Shown: piece after piece, positions 23,802 to 35,052 of the stretch
Numbering within the stretch: the stretch's first letter is position 1
Layout of the letters: every line of letters begins with the position of its first letter
Assembly (NCBI GenBank): GCA_009763385.1
Contig: CM019831.1
Location: 18,378,080-18,442,079, forward strand
Reading direction: 5' to 3'
Length of the DNA stretch: 64,000 nucleotides
Source of the DNA: Coix lacryma-jobi var. lacryma-jobi
Taxonomy: Eukaryota; Streptophyta; Magnoliopsida; Poales; Poaceae
Translations under genes and position numbers: made by a program
Notes under the pieces: model-generated
Databases searched by the model: none
Told to the model about the DNA's origin: nothing
What the model saw: the letters and a program-made list of their open reading frames with translations, nothing else

Positions 23802-25139
23802 TTGGATTAAATGTGTATGTCACAAAATATTCGGATTTATTTCTGAATTTGATGATTGAATATGAGAGCCAATTCTAGCATTAATGTCCCTTACGAGGAA
23901 TTGCCACACGGCGGGAGAAGTTTTGACATAGTACTTATCCTGCATGGCGAGAAAAGTTTGTGATGACTCATGTATAGTATATCCCGAACAGGGAGAAAGA
24001 GAGAAAAGTTTGGGTAGCTTCTATGCTATCACAGTATTGACCGTGCACTTCTATTGTGTCATGATCATTAAGTATTCAATGGGCTAAGGCCATGAGGGGA
24101 GCAATCCCAGATAAAGGAAACATGCAAGCATGACTTGTAAAAGTACAGTTAATAAAGGACTTCGTTAAGTTCTTAAAGTGGAATAAGAAAAGTATACTCC
24201 CGTATGAATCAAGAGATGACTTTGTTTGCATGACATGATCATGTGAATGAAGCAAGTTATAGATGTCTCTTCATTCACAAGAGTTCAGAATAGTTTTGAA
24301 ATTATGGTAGTAAAGTTTGTGCCATATTTCGAGGGGGAGAATGGTGAGTTTAAATAAGAAAGAGAAGATAAAGATCAACTAATAGAGATACTCTCCATTT
24401 CCGTGTACCTAAAAAATGCAATGCATAGTATGCATTAAGGCCAAGAGTGATCTATAAAAGATGAATGTGACCGTTGAGGGAGTACAACGGTCATAATAAC
24501 GATACTCCTAAGTAAAGAAATAGATAAATTCCTAGACCTTTATGGTTTTAATAGGAAGATAGCTTAGTGAGCCAGTATTCATACTGGACGAGCCTCAAAG
24601 ATATTGAAGTGGTGCTTAAGGTACCATATAAGTTTTGATAGATTAAACCCAAATAAGAAATTTGAGGAAGCATCATCTTTATAGAAAGATGGGATAATCT
24701 AGGGGAGCATGGTATGTAGAGATCTAAGACTTGAAGAGAAGTGGAACTACGCGCCCACTCCAATGACTCAAGAACAATTATACGTGTTGATGTTGTATGA
24801 CCTATACAACACCTGTTATTAGCTCTTCTAGAAAGATGAGTAATGTAAACAAGGATCTTGTAATACAGGAGGCTAAAGAATCAATTGCCTCTTGGCAATC
24901 AAAGAGCAACAACAACCCATGTGAAAGAAGTGCCATTTTGGACCCAAAAGGTCTCAAAGAATAAGAAAATCAGCCTTTTCTAATGAAGTCATTCCTAATG
25001 GAGCCAAAACAGTGGGCCGTAATGGGTCTAGAAGACATAATGTGGCTACAAAGGGAATATAGAAAGACATAGCGCCACTTGTGGTGAAAGAATTCACACA
25101 AAAGGAAAGAAAAACACTTTAACGAGTGTTAATGGCACA

Positions 25140-26330
25140 TAATGATTTAGAGTCACATCAGAAAGATAGATGTAAAGACGGTTTTCCTTAAATGGGGATT
25201 TTTATATGACATTGTTTACATGACACAGCTGAAAGGCTTTGTCATCGAAGGAAAAGAATGTTTGGGATGCCGCCTGATGAAATCCATTTATGGATTCGAA
25301 CAAGCATCTAAACAGTGGTATTCAAAGTTTGATGCCACATTAGAAAGTTTGGTTTTAAAGAGAATGAGAAGGACAATGGCGTTGTGCAAAGTTCAAGAAT
25401 AGGAAATTCATTTTCCTAAACCTGTATGTGGATGACACCTTGCTTGCTGCCAGTGGTGTTAATCTACTATTGGAGAAGGAGTCCTTGTCCTAAGTTACAT
25501 AAGATTGATCTTGGTGAAGTGTCATTCGTTCTAGGAATTAAAACTTACCGAGACAAAGAAAAAGGGTATTAGAATTGTCTCAAGTATATTCTTGAGAAGA
25601 TTCTAAAGAAAAGTATCTATGTGAGTAAACCTGTCCCTATTCCTATAGTCAAGAGTAATAGTTTTGGGAACTTTCAGTGTTCCAAGAACAGATGTGAGAT
25701 CGATAAAATGGACGTCCTATATGCTTCAGCTGTTGGAAGCTTAATGAGTGCACAAGAATTTACCCTGACATGACATAGTTCATATATCCAGGATTTTGGT
25801 AGATGTCCAGTCCAGATAAAGATCACTGGAATGGAGTTGAGAATGTCTTGCAATTGTGCAAAGTTTCTTATGCCTCATGATGAGTAAGAGAGATTGAGTG
25901 CCCTCAAAAGGTTGTGGGTACAAATGTTATTTTTTGGCGAGGTGTGTAGTGAAATCCACATTAGTAGCTAACACTCGCAGTTGGGGTTTTATTATGGAAA
26001 AGCTCTAAAGAAACAGTTGTGGTGTTATCGATGATGCATACCCATCGTATAGCTTGTTACGAGTCTTAAAGGACAGGCAAAATGATTAAGAGATATTATA
26101 CCTGGAGTTGATAATGGTAAACAACAGCAATAACCATTTAACTAATCTACTCCTATGATAACAGGTCAAGTGTGCTGCCAAACACATTGACACTAAGTTA
26201 TACGTTGTGAAGGAGAAAATCCAGAATCATATTGAAAGTATTGTGTAAGTACTTGCGGATTCGCTTACCGATGACTTATCGCCCAGTGAGTTCAGAGAAC
26301 TCATAGTCAACATGGGTTTATGGGAAAGCC
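25140..26330 (+). pseudogene. Copia reverse transcriptase and RNase H relic
   Basis: Near 25150-25400 translation gives KTVFLNGDFYDIVYMTQ, then the GFVIEGKE and SIYGFEQASKQWY blocks, which match Copia (RVT_2) reverse transcriptase. A YVDD-like VDD follows near 25430. Near 26160-26330 the end of RNase H is seen (KCAAKHIDTKLY, then LADSLT and MGLWESL). Stops and indels break every frame and the longest open stretch is about 60 codons. Gag and integrase upstream are too worn to place. Confidence 0.78.
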
Positions 26331-26508
26331 TATGATTTCTGGATAATAAAGGGTCCAAAGTTAAAGAACCTATTTAGAACAGAGACGTGTATTGTAGCTG
26401 TTAAATCTATCGGCAATTGACCGTGACGATAAGACACGCTCTATGCATCGATCCATAATGGAATGGAAAAAGAAATTAGTGTGAAGTTTAAAGATATAAG
26501 TTAAGATC

Positions 26509-26519
26509 AAGGGGGAGAA
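26509..26519 (+). other. Polypurine tract of the Copia element
   Basis: AAGGGGGAGAA directly before the 3' LTR. Confidence 0.88.
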
Positions 26520-26925
26520 TGTTAGATTGATCTCCACTAGTTAGGCTCAACGGCCTAACTGATCCCTAATCCGCGTCCTGACCGGGGACGCCCAACCCAA
26601 TAGCAGCCGGGTGGGCCCCATCGCATAGTGCCATAAAAGAGGGAGGTGGGGTCATGGCTCAAGCTACGAGGTTCACTGGAGTCGCCACCCCACTATCCTA
26701 ACCCTAATCCGATCCCGAGGGTGGCACTGCCAGCGACGGGAAGCACCATCAGAGTCTTCACCGCCACCTCGGTTCCACGCCGACATCCACTACACTGCCG
26801 GGGCGCAACTGCCACTCCATCCTCGCCACCGGAAAGACGAGATGTCACCCTCTCGGTAACAAGTTCTTCATCCGAGTTAAGTTTTTCTCCCTGATCTACT
26901 CGTAGATGGTCCCTAGAGTTCAACA
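26520..26925 (+). repeat. 3' LTR of the Copia element
   Basis: 406 bp with the same ends and order as 21733-22134. Extra bases lie near its right end (CTAGAG before TTCAACA). Confidence 0.92.
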
Positions 26926-26930
26926 GCGAC

Positions 26931-27678
26931 CTCTGCGCGATGGAGGAGAAGAGGGTGAGCGTGGCCTCTGTCATCCGCCTCTCGTGCTCGGTGTTGATCT
27001 TCGCGATGGCTACGCGTGGATCTCGCTGGGGCGGTAGGTGGGGCCGCTCTGGATGCACGTCGGATTTGCCTAGACGTTGAGCCACTCGACCTCCACGCTG
27101 GATGGGAGACAACCGCTCATCTCCAATCAGCATCGACGCCGGCCCGCTCCACCTCAAAGCCGGTGGCCTCATGGCGCGCACGTAATAGAAGAGGAAGGGT
27201 GCTGCTGGGCTGGTCATTTTCACGGCTGATTTCGGCTGTTTCAATAGTGTTCTGTGAGAGAATAAACCGAAGTATGGCTGGTAAGCCGACTGATAAGGCA
27301 AACGAACAGGGCGGAAGATTTGCGTGGCTATGGTGGTCGGTGGGAAAGATGCAGGGGAAGGGATAGTGGCGGTAGGCTCGTAGTCTACTTTAATTGGGAC
27401 CCATGCTCTAAAACGACTCTCTTTGTAGCCTTGCAGGACATCACTAGAATGCCAAAACGACTTGTGGGACGGAGTCAGATAGCTAACCCGTGGAAGTTTA
27501 GCTGTCACGCACGTTCAGAGGGTGCATCGATTCCTTTGCTTCCCACTGGCGTCGCGTTCAGGGGGCGCCGGCACGGAGTTCCCTTGCTTACTTAAAACCC
27601 AGGGAAGGAAACGAGTAGTGTTGTTCCTTGTGGTTTTGCTTACGAATTCAATTCATCCTTCCGATCGAGCGTTGCTAG
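26931..27678. other. Promoter-proximal DNA of the XIP-like gene
   Basis: The left part continues the GC-rich block split by the Copia insertion. The right part is the upstream region of the GH18 gene. A minus-strand frame of 271 codons here runs into the Copia LTR and is unrecognised, so it is not called. Confidence 0.45.
27203..27312. mobile_element. Probable small hAT-like MITE upstream of the XIP-like gene
   Basis: The right end reads GGCAAACGAACAGGG and the interior carries GGCTGGTAAGCC and GGCTGA units in both orientations. This is the pattern of common grass MITEs ending in an ACGAACAGGGC-like repeat. The left end is worn (GCTGCTGGGCTGG), so the border is approximate. Confidence 0.45.
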
Positions 27679-27688
27679 CTATAAATAC
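27679..27688 (+). promoter_or_regulatory. TATA box of the XIP-like gene
   Basis: CTATAAATAC lies 85 bp before the ATG, giving an expected leader of about 50 bp starting near 27710. Sequence and spacing fit a standard grass promoter. Confidence 0.8.
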
Positions 27689-27763
27689 ACGTACGTGCGA
27701 CGCGCTTAACACAACACAACCAGCATCCATATCCAAAAACTCTCACCAGCGACAACAACGACA

Positions 27764-28620
27764 ATGGCTGCGGTAGCGGTAGCAGCAGCTCTCCTCCTCG
27801 CCCAGCTGACCGCCGTGCTGGCGGCGACCGGGACCGGCCCGGGCGACGTTGCCGTGTACTGGGCCGGCACAAGGAGGAGGGCACGCTCCGGGAGGCGTGC
27901 AACGCGAGCGCGTACACCACCGTCATCATCTCCTTCCTCAGCGCCTTCGGGCACGGCACCTACACGCTCGACCTGTCGGGCCACCCGGTGGCGGGCGTCG
28001 GCGGCGACATCGACTACTGCCGGTCTCGGGGCAAGCTCGTGCTGCTCTCCATCGGCGGGCAGGGCGGCGAGTACTGGCTGCCGTCGGCGCAGGCGGCCAC
28101 CGACGTCGCCGACTACCTCTGGAACGCGTTCCTCGCCGGGTCCAGCGCCGCCGTGGCCCGGCCCTTCGGCGCCGCGCAGGTGGACGGCGTCGACTTCTTC
28201 GTCGACCAGGGCGCCACGGAGTACTACGACGTGCTCGCCCGCCGCCTCAGCGGCTACAACCGCTACTACCGCGGCGGCGGCATCACGCTGACGGCCACGC
28301 CGCGGTGCGCGTACCCGGACCAGCGCCTGCAGGGCGCGCTCGCCACGGGGCTCTTCAACCGAATCCACGTCCGGCTGTTCGGCGGCGACCTCCAGTGCGA
28401 GTGGGGCCACTTCGACTCCTGGGACAAGTGGGCCAAGGCGTACCCCGGCAGCAGCGTCTTCGTCGGCGTCGTGGCGTCGCCGGAGGCCGACCGCGACGCC
28501 TACATGTCGCAGAAGGACCTCTACTATGGGATTCTGCAGTTCGCCGAGAAGGTGCCCAACTATGGAGGACTGATGATCTGGGACAGGTACTACGACGAGA
28601 AGAACCATTACATGGTCTAA
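27764..28620 (+). pseudogene. Xylanase-inhibitor (XIP)-like GH18 gene with a one-base frameshift
   Basis: XIP proteins are secreted GH18-fold proteins of cereals that block microbial xylanases. The ATG at 27764 opens a signal peptide of about 20 residues, then GDVAVYW. Directly after Trp33 (27860-27862) one base is missing in a run of G, and the frame then moves by two. From there to the TAA at 28618 the other frame is open for about 252 codons. It carries IISFL, YTLDLSGHP, DIDYC, LLSIGG, and DGVDFFVD at about residues 141-148. GH18 catalysis needs DxxDxDxE; here the third Asp is Phe and the Glu is Asp, so no chitinase activity is expected, as in inhibitors. There is no intron. GC content is high against AT-rich flanks. 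The long remaining frame suggests a very recent mutation or a sequencing error. Confidence 0.85.
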
Positions 28621-28719
28621 TTAATGAGATCCATCACTCCAAGTCCCGAAGCTTAATTAGACAGTCTTGAAGATTATATTGTTTGTATAAATTAAATACA
28701 TATATATTTGCAATGAACA

Positions 28720-28725
28720 AATAAA
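28720..28725 (+). terminator. Poly(A) signal of the XIP-like gene
   Basis: AATAAA 100 bp after the stop codon, within AT-rich DNA. Confidence 0.55.
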
Positions 28726-28729
28726 ATGC

Positions 28730-29525
28730 TGAAGCCTGAAGCCATAGTATTCTGTGTGCCATGCATGCGTGTATATATATAGTAGTAATTCATGTAAAAA
28801 ATGCGATGTGCTTGTTACATTATGTTTATATATGCAGATATTGGTATTGAGGGAGTATGTAATTCGCAAATATAATAAAAATATGAGTTTGGTTGAGATG
28901 AATCGGTGCCGGCAGGAAAGGAGTTCTTTTATGTTTTGTGTATATGAAGCTTTATGCATGTACCGGTGGAATTAATACTACATGACAAGGACTACTATAT
29001 GGAAAATCTAGAGAGGTCTACTGTTATAGTCATCAGCGAACAAGCCAGTCATTAACATGCATGTTGGCAATTAACTCCTTGCCGACTACAATAAAAAATA
29101 GAATTACAAATTTTATACGTTCACAAAGAAGTCACAAGGAACTCGATGTTTAATTGTACCAACGTATGGATAGTGTGAAATTAAAGTTATGATATATTTG
29201 TAAGCAAATTTGTTTGTGTTCTATGGTAGAAGAAAAAAACTATCAAGATTGTATTTCAAATTTGATACATACTTAACAAGGCATTGTGATGTCGTTGCCA
29301 ACATTAGCTTATATATTATGGAAGTTATAGTCATCATAAATAAACTCGCATTAGAATTTATAGAAAAGATAGAACCCAAATATAGTAATATTAAAGTTCC
29401 AAATTTTTGTCTCATTTTTTGGTCTACCTTTCTGTAACTAACTCTATCAATATGAAAAATTGTCGCAAATTCATCTGTCTAGAGCCCTCTTGTTTTATAT
29501 GACACGTACACAAGGTTTTTTGAGA
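28730..29525. other. AT-rich intergenic DNA
   Basis: Only short frames of about 60-100 codons of low-complexity AT-rich text on both strands. Nothing is recognised. Confidence 0.5.
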
Positions 29526-29529
29526 TAAC

Positions 29530-30175
29530 CTAGATAGGTTGGAATCTTAATCCAAATAGATCGATTCCTCCAATCCCAAATAGTCTAAATATGAATCCTA
29601 ATCCAATCACAACTCTGTTGGCCAAGCTCTGAACTGAATGCTCCTGCTGCAATAACGTCCTTCTGAAGCAAATCAGATCCTTGCTGCTGTTGCTGTAACT
29701 CACTACCAGACACCTTTGAACCTGTGACTTGTTTTGAATCTGAACCAGATCACAACCCAATAATTATTTTCTGATGATCTGCACACGCATCCACTTCAGA
29801 TTTATCAATCACAATAGTGCTTATTTTCAAACCATGAATAGCACGTGAACCATCGGAATCAGTTGCCGCTTGATGAGTTCCAGCCATGTCACGTGAATTC
29901 GGGTGACCTCCAGGCTTGACAGCCACCCACATGGATTTTGGCCCACCAATAAAATTCTTGCCACCTGCACTGTACCTTGATGAATTTCTCCTTACAGAAA
30001 ACACAGGTCTGGACATAGTAGCTTCAGTCTGCTTGTTTGGACTGAAATTCCTTGAGGTTGAATTCCTCTGGCCACCGTAGATTACAATGGCATCGCCTGC
30101 TCTAGCTTCCCGATTAAACCGAGGTCTTTTGCCACAGATGCGTTCTCTCTCTACACAGGTGCTGATGCAGTCCAT
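29530..30175 (-). pseudogene. Unrecognised coding-like fragment
   Basis: The minus strand is open for 141 codons from 30175. After one stop at about 29752 it stays coding-like, with a Gln-rich stretch (LQQQQQGSDLLQKD) to about 29590. The text is rich in Ser, Arg and Gly and is not low-complexity AT, unlike its surroundings. It stops next to the left edge of duplicated copy A and has no partner in copy B. It could be a captured gene fragment or the tail of a transposon protein. No family is named. Confidence 0.3.
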
Positions 30176-31111
30176 TCAGGTTGATTGAGTTGAGACAGAT
30201 GGAGCCAGGAGCATACTCATGTTATGATTACATAAACAGACCATTTGATGCCTGAAAAACTTGTTATGAAAGAACGGCCACCAGACACAAGCAGTGAGCA
30301 TTTCTATTGACTGGCAGCATATATAAAATAAGAAGCTCAAGTCATGTAAGCCGAACAAATTGGGTAATATAGAAAGTTGGGCTCTCAAAAGAAGAAGAAA
30401 CATCAATGCTTCTGTTTCAAGAAAGTTACATTAATTTTGCTCTTCGAGCACCTCAAACAAAAGGATATTTTCTACCAGTCATGTTTTTTCCTTTTATTTG
30501 GCAACACAAAACAATAGTAATAAACTAAAGCTGCCCTACCACTCAAAAAAAGAACAAAAGTTGGCCAGAAATGACTCATACACTTCTCCGCAAACAATGG
30601 TAAATGCAATTTTCTAATAGAAACTATGCTAAAGCTCTTGGCTGAATAGAAGTAGAGAAGGATATTCTTAAACACACCCACATGATACAAAGCTAACTCT
30701 AATTGATAAAACAAGATTAACCAAAAGAGAAAGAATCAAATGGGAAACCTTTTAAGTAATTTCAGGGATTAAGGAGCAACAACACTTCCCAATAAGACAA
30801 AGATGCAGAAATTAAGGACAGTAAAGGGAGTAACTGAAAACAGCCAGTAAAAGTAGTAACTGCCACAAGAAAATTATGTGCACCTTTTGTCCTGAAACAC
30901 AAGGAAAAATGATCATACTAAATAAACATCATTCCACAAGATGAGATGGCAGAAGAATCCATGTGAACCTTATATTCAAAAGTATCAACTGCTTCCAGAA
31001 ATCCTGGCAGCAACTGATGACCTTGGCGGCAGCCACAATCAAATGAAAGGTAGGATTATTTTTTCACGCAAAATATAGACTTCAAGCAACGCTTATCTAG
31101 AGCTATATGGC

Positions 31112-31121
31112 CTATAAATAG
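31112..31121 (+). promoter_or_regulatory. Orphan TATA box of the copy A gene
   Basis: CTATAAATAG inside GGCCTATAAATAGG, matching the promoter at 41183 in copy B. Leader text after it (CAATCCTACA, GCAAAGCAACAA) is also shared. The coding exons that should follow are gone: at 31170 the sequence jumps from the leader to 3' coding or UTR text. Confidence 0.65.
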
Positions 31122-31516
31122 GCCCAATCAATCCTACAGCTTTTGCAAAGCAACAACTCCTACATTCAAATTTCATAAAGATGATGACGTGGATCCTGCA
31201 GATGCTGGATCTGCATGCAGGAGCTGAACAATAAAGAGATGGAGAGAATTATCATCAATGCACCTAATACCAACAACTACCTTAGTTGTCATCTCAACCT
31301 ATCTGTATTTTCATTATATTTGTGTCATGTTGTCAGTCTGCTATTATGTCGTTGTGCTCCTTGGTGTGCAAAATGAGTTATCATATAATCTGCTATTGAA
31401 AGAATTGATTTGATTGTCCATTGGTTACTCTTTAGATTATGGTGTCTTCATTATTTGAAGAAAAAGCTATATTGTAAGCAATAAAACATGGAAAAGATAT
31501 GATGTTTAAAAGAATA

Positions 31517-31681
31517 CACCCTCTGTCCCATTGAAAGTATTGTTTTTGACTTTTAGACTTTTTGTTTGACTGTTCAAAATTTTTATATGAATATTATTTA
31601 TTTTGTTATGACATTCAAAGACGAATGGTCAAACAAGAAGTCTAAAGGACTAAAACGACACTTTTAACGAGACCGAGGGAG
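31517..31681. mobile_element. Stowaway-type MITE (165 bp)
   Basis: Ends CACCCTCTGTCCCATT and, reversed, CTCCCTCGGTCTCGTT form terminal inverted repeats. It is flanked by TA (31515-31516 and 31682-31683). Copy B at 42223-42224 has a single TA in the same sequence context (AAAAGAATATGATGC), which is the empty site. Confidence 0.9.
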
Positions 31682-32213
31682 TATGATGCATGGATACTTA
31701 GATCTAACATGGAAAGTTAAAATCCTCAGCGTGTCAAAGATAAGCCACTACATCAGGATGAGTTTACAAGTCAAGTGTGTTGGAGCAGATAACTTGAACT
31801 TATTTGAATTTATACTTTACCTTTTTACATTTTCTTCTATTTTAATGGTCTTCACTCTGAAGTTAATTAACTATTTTGCATCCATAAATTATAGTCAAAT
31901 GAAACTTATGTGCCATAAGGTGCACACCACGAATTAGTTGGTAGCATAAAGTTGCTGCTTGTACATGTGGATTTGTTGATGAGGATACGATTACAATACC
32001 GACAATAATATTGTTGGTGCAAAACATGGCCACACAACAAAGTGCTATAACGCGCGGTTGCATATCGATGAGGTTGCAATTAGCTCATGAAAACTGACCA
32101 TCTGCTGGACCATCTGGTATCTTCAGATTTGCTAGAAAACCTACAATCATGGGCTTGAGAGGGATCCTATCATGTTTGGTGCATTTAGGTTGTTGTATGG
32201 TTAGCAAGGCTAC

Positions 32214-32733
32214 CACTACTACAGAATTGTTTTGTACATGCGGTTCCTGATGGTTTAGAGGAGCATTTTTTCCAACCGTCCCTACCAAACCGTCTCTACA
32301 AATCACCGATTTATAGGGGCGGCTGATGATTCGTAGGGCGGTTGGATATAGAGCTGCCTCTACAAATTCATTTCCAAAAATTCTCAAATCTAGGGCAAAA
32401 ATTAGAAAAATTCTTAAAAATTGAATTTCAAATGATATTTTGAAATATCAAATGATTTTAAATGGAAAAGTTGTAAACAAAAAGTTCTATAACTCTTTGA
32501 GATCTACAATTTTTATTTTAGTCATTTCTCTATCCAAGGTCATTCGAAAAATTTAAATTTTAGTATTTAATTTTTAATATTCTGCATCTATTTGTAGTGG
32601 CGGCTAATAATACCAGCCGCCCCTACAAATGGATCTGTAGGAGTGACTCATTTAAGAACCATTTGTAGCGGCGTCTTAATATAGATCCCTTAATAAAAAG
32701 AAAATGTTGCTTCAAATCGTTTCTGTAGTAGTG
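32214..32733. mobile_element. Small non-autonomous CACTA element (520 bp)
   Basis: The left end is CACTACTACAGAATTG; the right end reversed is CACTACTACAGAAACG. A perfect 3-bp target duplication TAC lies at 32211-32213 and 32734-32736. Inside each end are GGGGCGGCTG- and CCGCCCCTACAAAT-type subterminal repeats. Copy B at about 42780-42791 shows the uninterrupted site (AAGGCTCCTTAG). Confidence 0.92.
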
Positions 32734-32879
32734 TACTTAGAATGCCTCAAATCATTATAGGTGCATCAATTGGAAGGGAATAAAAATCAAGTCTTAATTT
32801 TTCGGTGGGAAGCTATTCTACCACATATAAACCTAGAAAGAATAGTATGGCAAGAAAATAAAAACAACACATGATAATC

Positions 32880-34180
32880 TCATGAAATGTGAGATAGTAT
32901 GGTCTTTCTCATGATGATGATCTCCATTGTCAAGTTTCCGGTCCTTTGAGACATCATGCTTGAGTGCTTCTTTATCAAAAAGTTTTAATAGCTAGTAAAA
33001 TAATTACATGAATGCATCAATCATCACAAAGTTGACACACATTCGTTATGTGTTGAATGAACAATCCCAACCCAGTTGTGATTAATGTGACATGCAGGCC
33101 ACCAAAAAATACAGACATGAATCACATACACTTGGGCTATATTATTTCCTGCAAAATAAGTTAATAGGAGAACCAGATACAACCATGTGATGTGAAATAT
33201 GTTACCCTAACAATCTATATGTTGTACGCATATGATGGTTATTGAGCGGGGGCTTGAGTGGGTCCACGCTAGTGGGTCCCAAGGCAGCGCCCTAACACCT
33301 ATCAGAATTCCATCAATCACATCTATGAAATCGATATAAAAATCTCATTGGATTGATAAAATGAAGGTCATTATTGACAAATCAAATGCGTCTATTTTCA
33401 TTATTAGTTACATTGACCATCTCGTGAGGTTCTCAAAAAGGTTATAGGAGACACAACCTCAATATGTCATTCCTTCCTCACACGTAGTTGCATGCACTAT
33501 TAGCCCCAATGACAATTTGGGCAAATTGTACTTTGTTGACTACAGGGGAAAGTTCTTTGACCCAAACCTCATCTGATGCATGCCGTGCTTCAACAACAAT
33601 AATAATAGGCCCAAACTATTACTACAATTATCAACCATGTGGATCAATCTAGATAAAAACTATACATGAATGCCTCTTATACCACTATATAGGTACGAGT
33701 ATGCTATGCAGAAACAAAAATAAATCTACCACATTTATCCAAGATACCATCTCAATAGATGATCACGATAGCTACACTAGGTGCATAGCATAGTGTAGAG
33801 GAAGATGGAAGAACAGTTGGAGCAGACCAATCCAACTTCTGCACGTCGATGTAGCGGAAGTGTGTATATGTCCTCACGCACTGGTAGCAGCCACATGTCC
33901 ACCAGCCTTGTTGGTCCACCTCGTGTTCATCGCAATCAACACGACAACCAAGAATAGTAGTGTCTCTACGGTATCTGCACTCGGTATGAGACTCCATGTG
34001 CCAATGTGCTAGCGCCGCATGCATGGCAAGTTAGAGAGTGTAGGTTGTGATGACTAGGGTATGGAAGGCCTGAACTGTATCTAGCCCACAACGTCGCCCC
34101 CTCTACTCTGGTGGATCGATATCCTATGTTGGCCATGGATACGGAACTGGTCCATAGCATGTATCACTTTTACAAGGTGC
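32880..34180. other. Unassigned DNA in copy A
   Basis: Copy A/B similarity fades at about 32880. No gene, terminal repeat or transposase text is recognised before CACTA-like repeats appear near 34190. Confidence 0.4.
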
Positions 34181-35052
34181 TTTCACTGTCAGTTATGTGA
34201 GAATCTAGGGTGATACATATCACCGCAGGTTCATAGTCTGAGGGGTCGCATAAGGGTGACTTACCGGCAGTGACAAAGATTTCATAGCCAATTCAACGTA
34301 TGATCCGGTGGTGAACACAATGCTCGTCTTCGCCGTCGCATCATACGCTGAACCAACTGTGCAACATTTAGCACCACTGACTAATCATCCAATGCGTGAT
34401 GCACGTATATACAAACTGTCTGAAATATAAGCTTCACTGTCGGTTTGAAGATGGAAGGATGCACCACCTGTCATAACCGGCGGTGGAACAAGCTAGGATC
34501 ATTGATTCGCTATAAGATCTGGCCGTGAAAATCACAATGATTTGAAACACCACATCGTTCGTCAAGCCGGTGGTGATCAAAAGATTCACCACCGATTTGT
34601 TCGAATACTGAATCCACATGCTGCGATCTGGCGGTGAAAACAAATATCACCATCGGTCCTCCATTTAATCAGGTGGATGCAAATGGCTTGAAGAAAACCC
34701 CATTTCCCTCCTCTTCTTCACTAACTCAACTTCTTTAGTCGTGACTCTCCCACCAGTTTTGGTGACCGTTTGCTCGTGAAGGCTCTCAGTTTTCAAAGTA
34801 TGTTCTAAGGTTGGTAACTAATTAACAACCCTTTTTGTAGCTAGCACAGTTTTTTTGTTGTTAATTGTGACTGAAAATCATCCTTCTTCCTTTTAGAGTG
34901 CTTCTTGGTTCTGGAGGTGGCTTCTGGATCTTGATTGCTGCGCACACACCAAACTAACCTATGGTCAGTATGTATCCTATAGTTTAAGTGTATTAAATTG
35001 AATGAAAACATTATTTAGTAGACCTATGTCACAAAAGTTATGTTAGTCGCAG

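Larger units (their letters stand above)
21733..26925 (+). mobile_element. Copia-type LTR retrotransposon, complete in outline, coding region dead
   Basis: LTRs at 21733-22134 and 26520-26925 both start TGTTAGATTGATC and end TTCAACA. Perfect 5-bp target duplications GCGAC flank the element (21728-21732 and 26926-26930). A Met-tRNA primer site follows the first LTR and a polypurine tract precedes the second. Coding remnants on the plus strand are Copia reverse transcriptase and RNase H with many stops. LTR divergence by substitutions is visible, so it is older than the Gypsy-type element. Confidence 0.93.

Noticed and set aside
26693..27508. 271-codon minus-strand frame.
   Set aside because: It runs from host DNA across the target duplication into the Copia LTR, so it did not exist before the insertion, and no domain is seen.
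27706..28608. 300-codon frame on the minus strand opposite the XIP-like gene.
   Set aside because: It is the antisense shadow of a very GC-rich coding region; the plus strand has the domain motifs, promoter and poly(A) signal.
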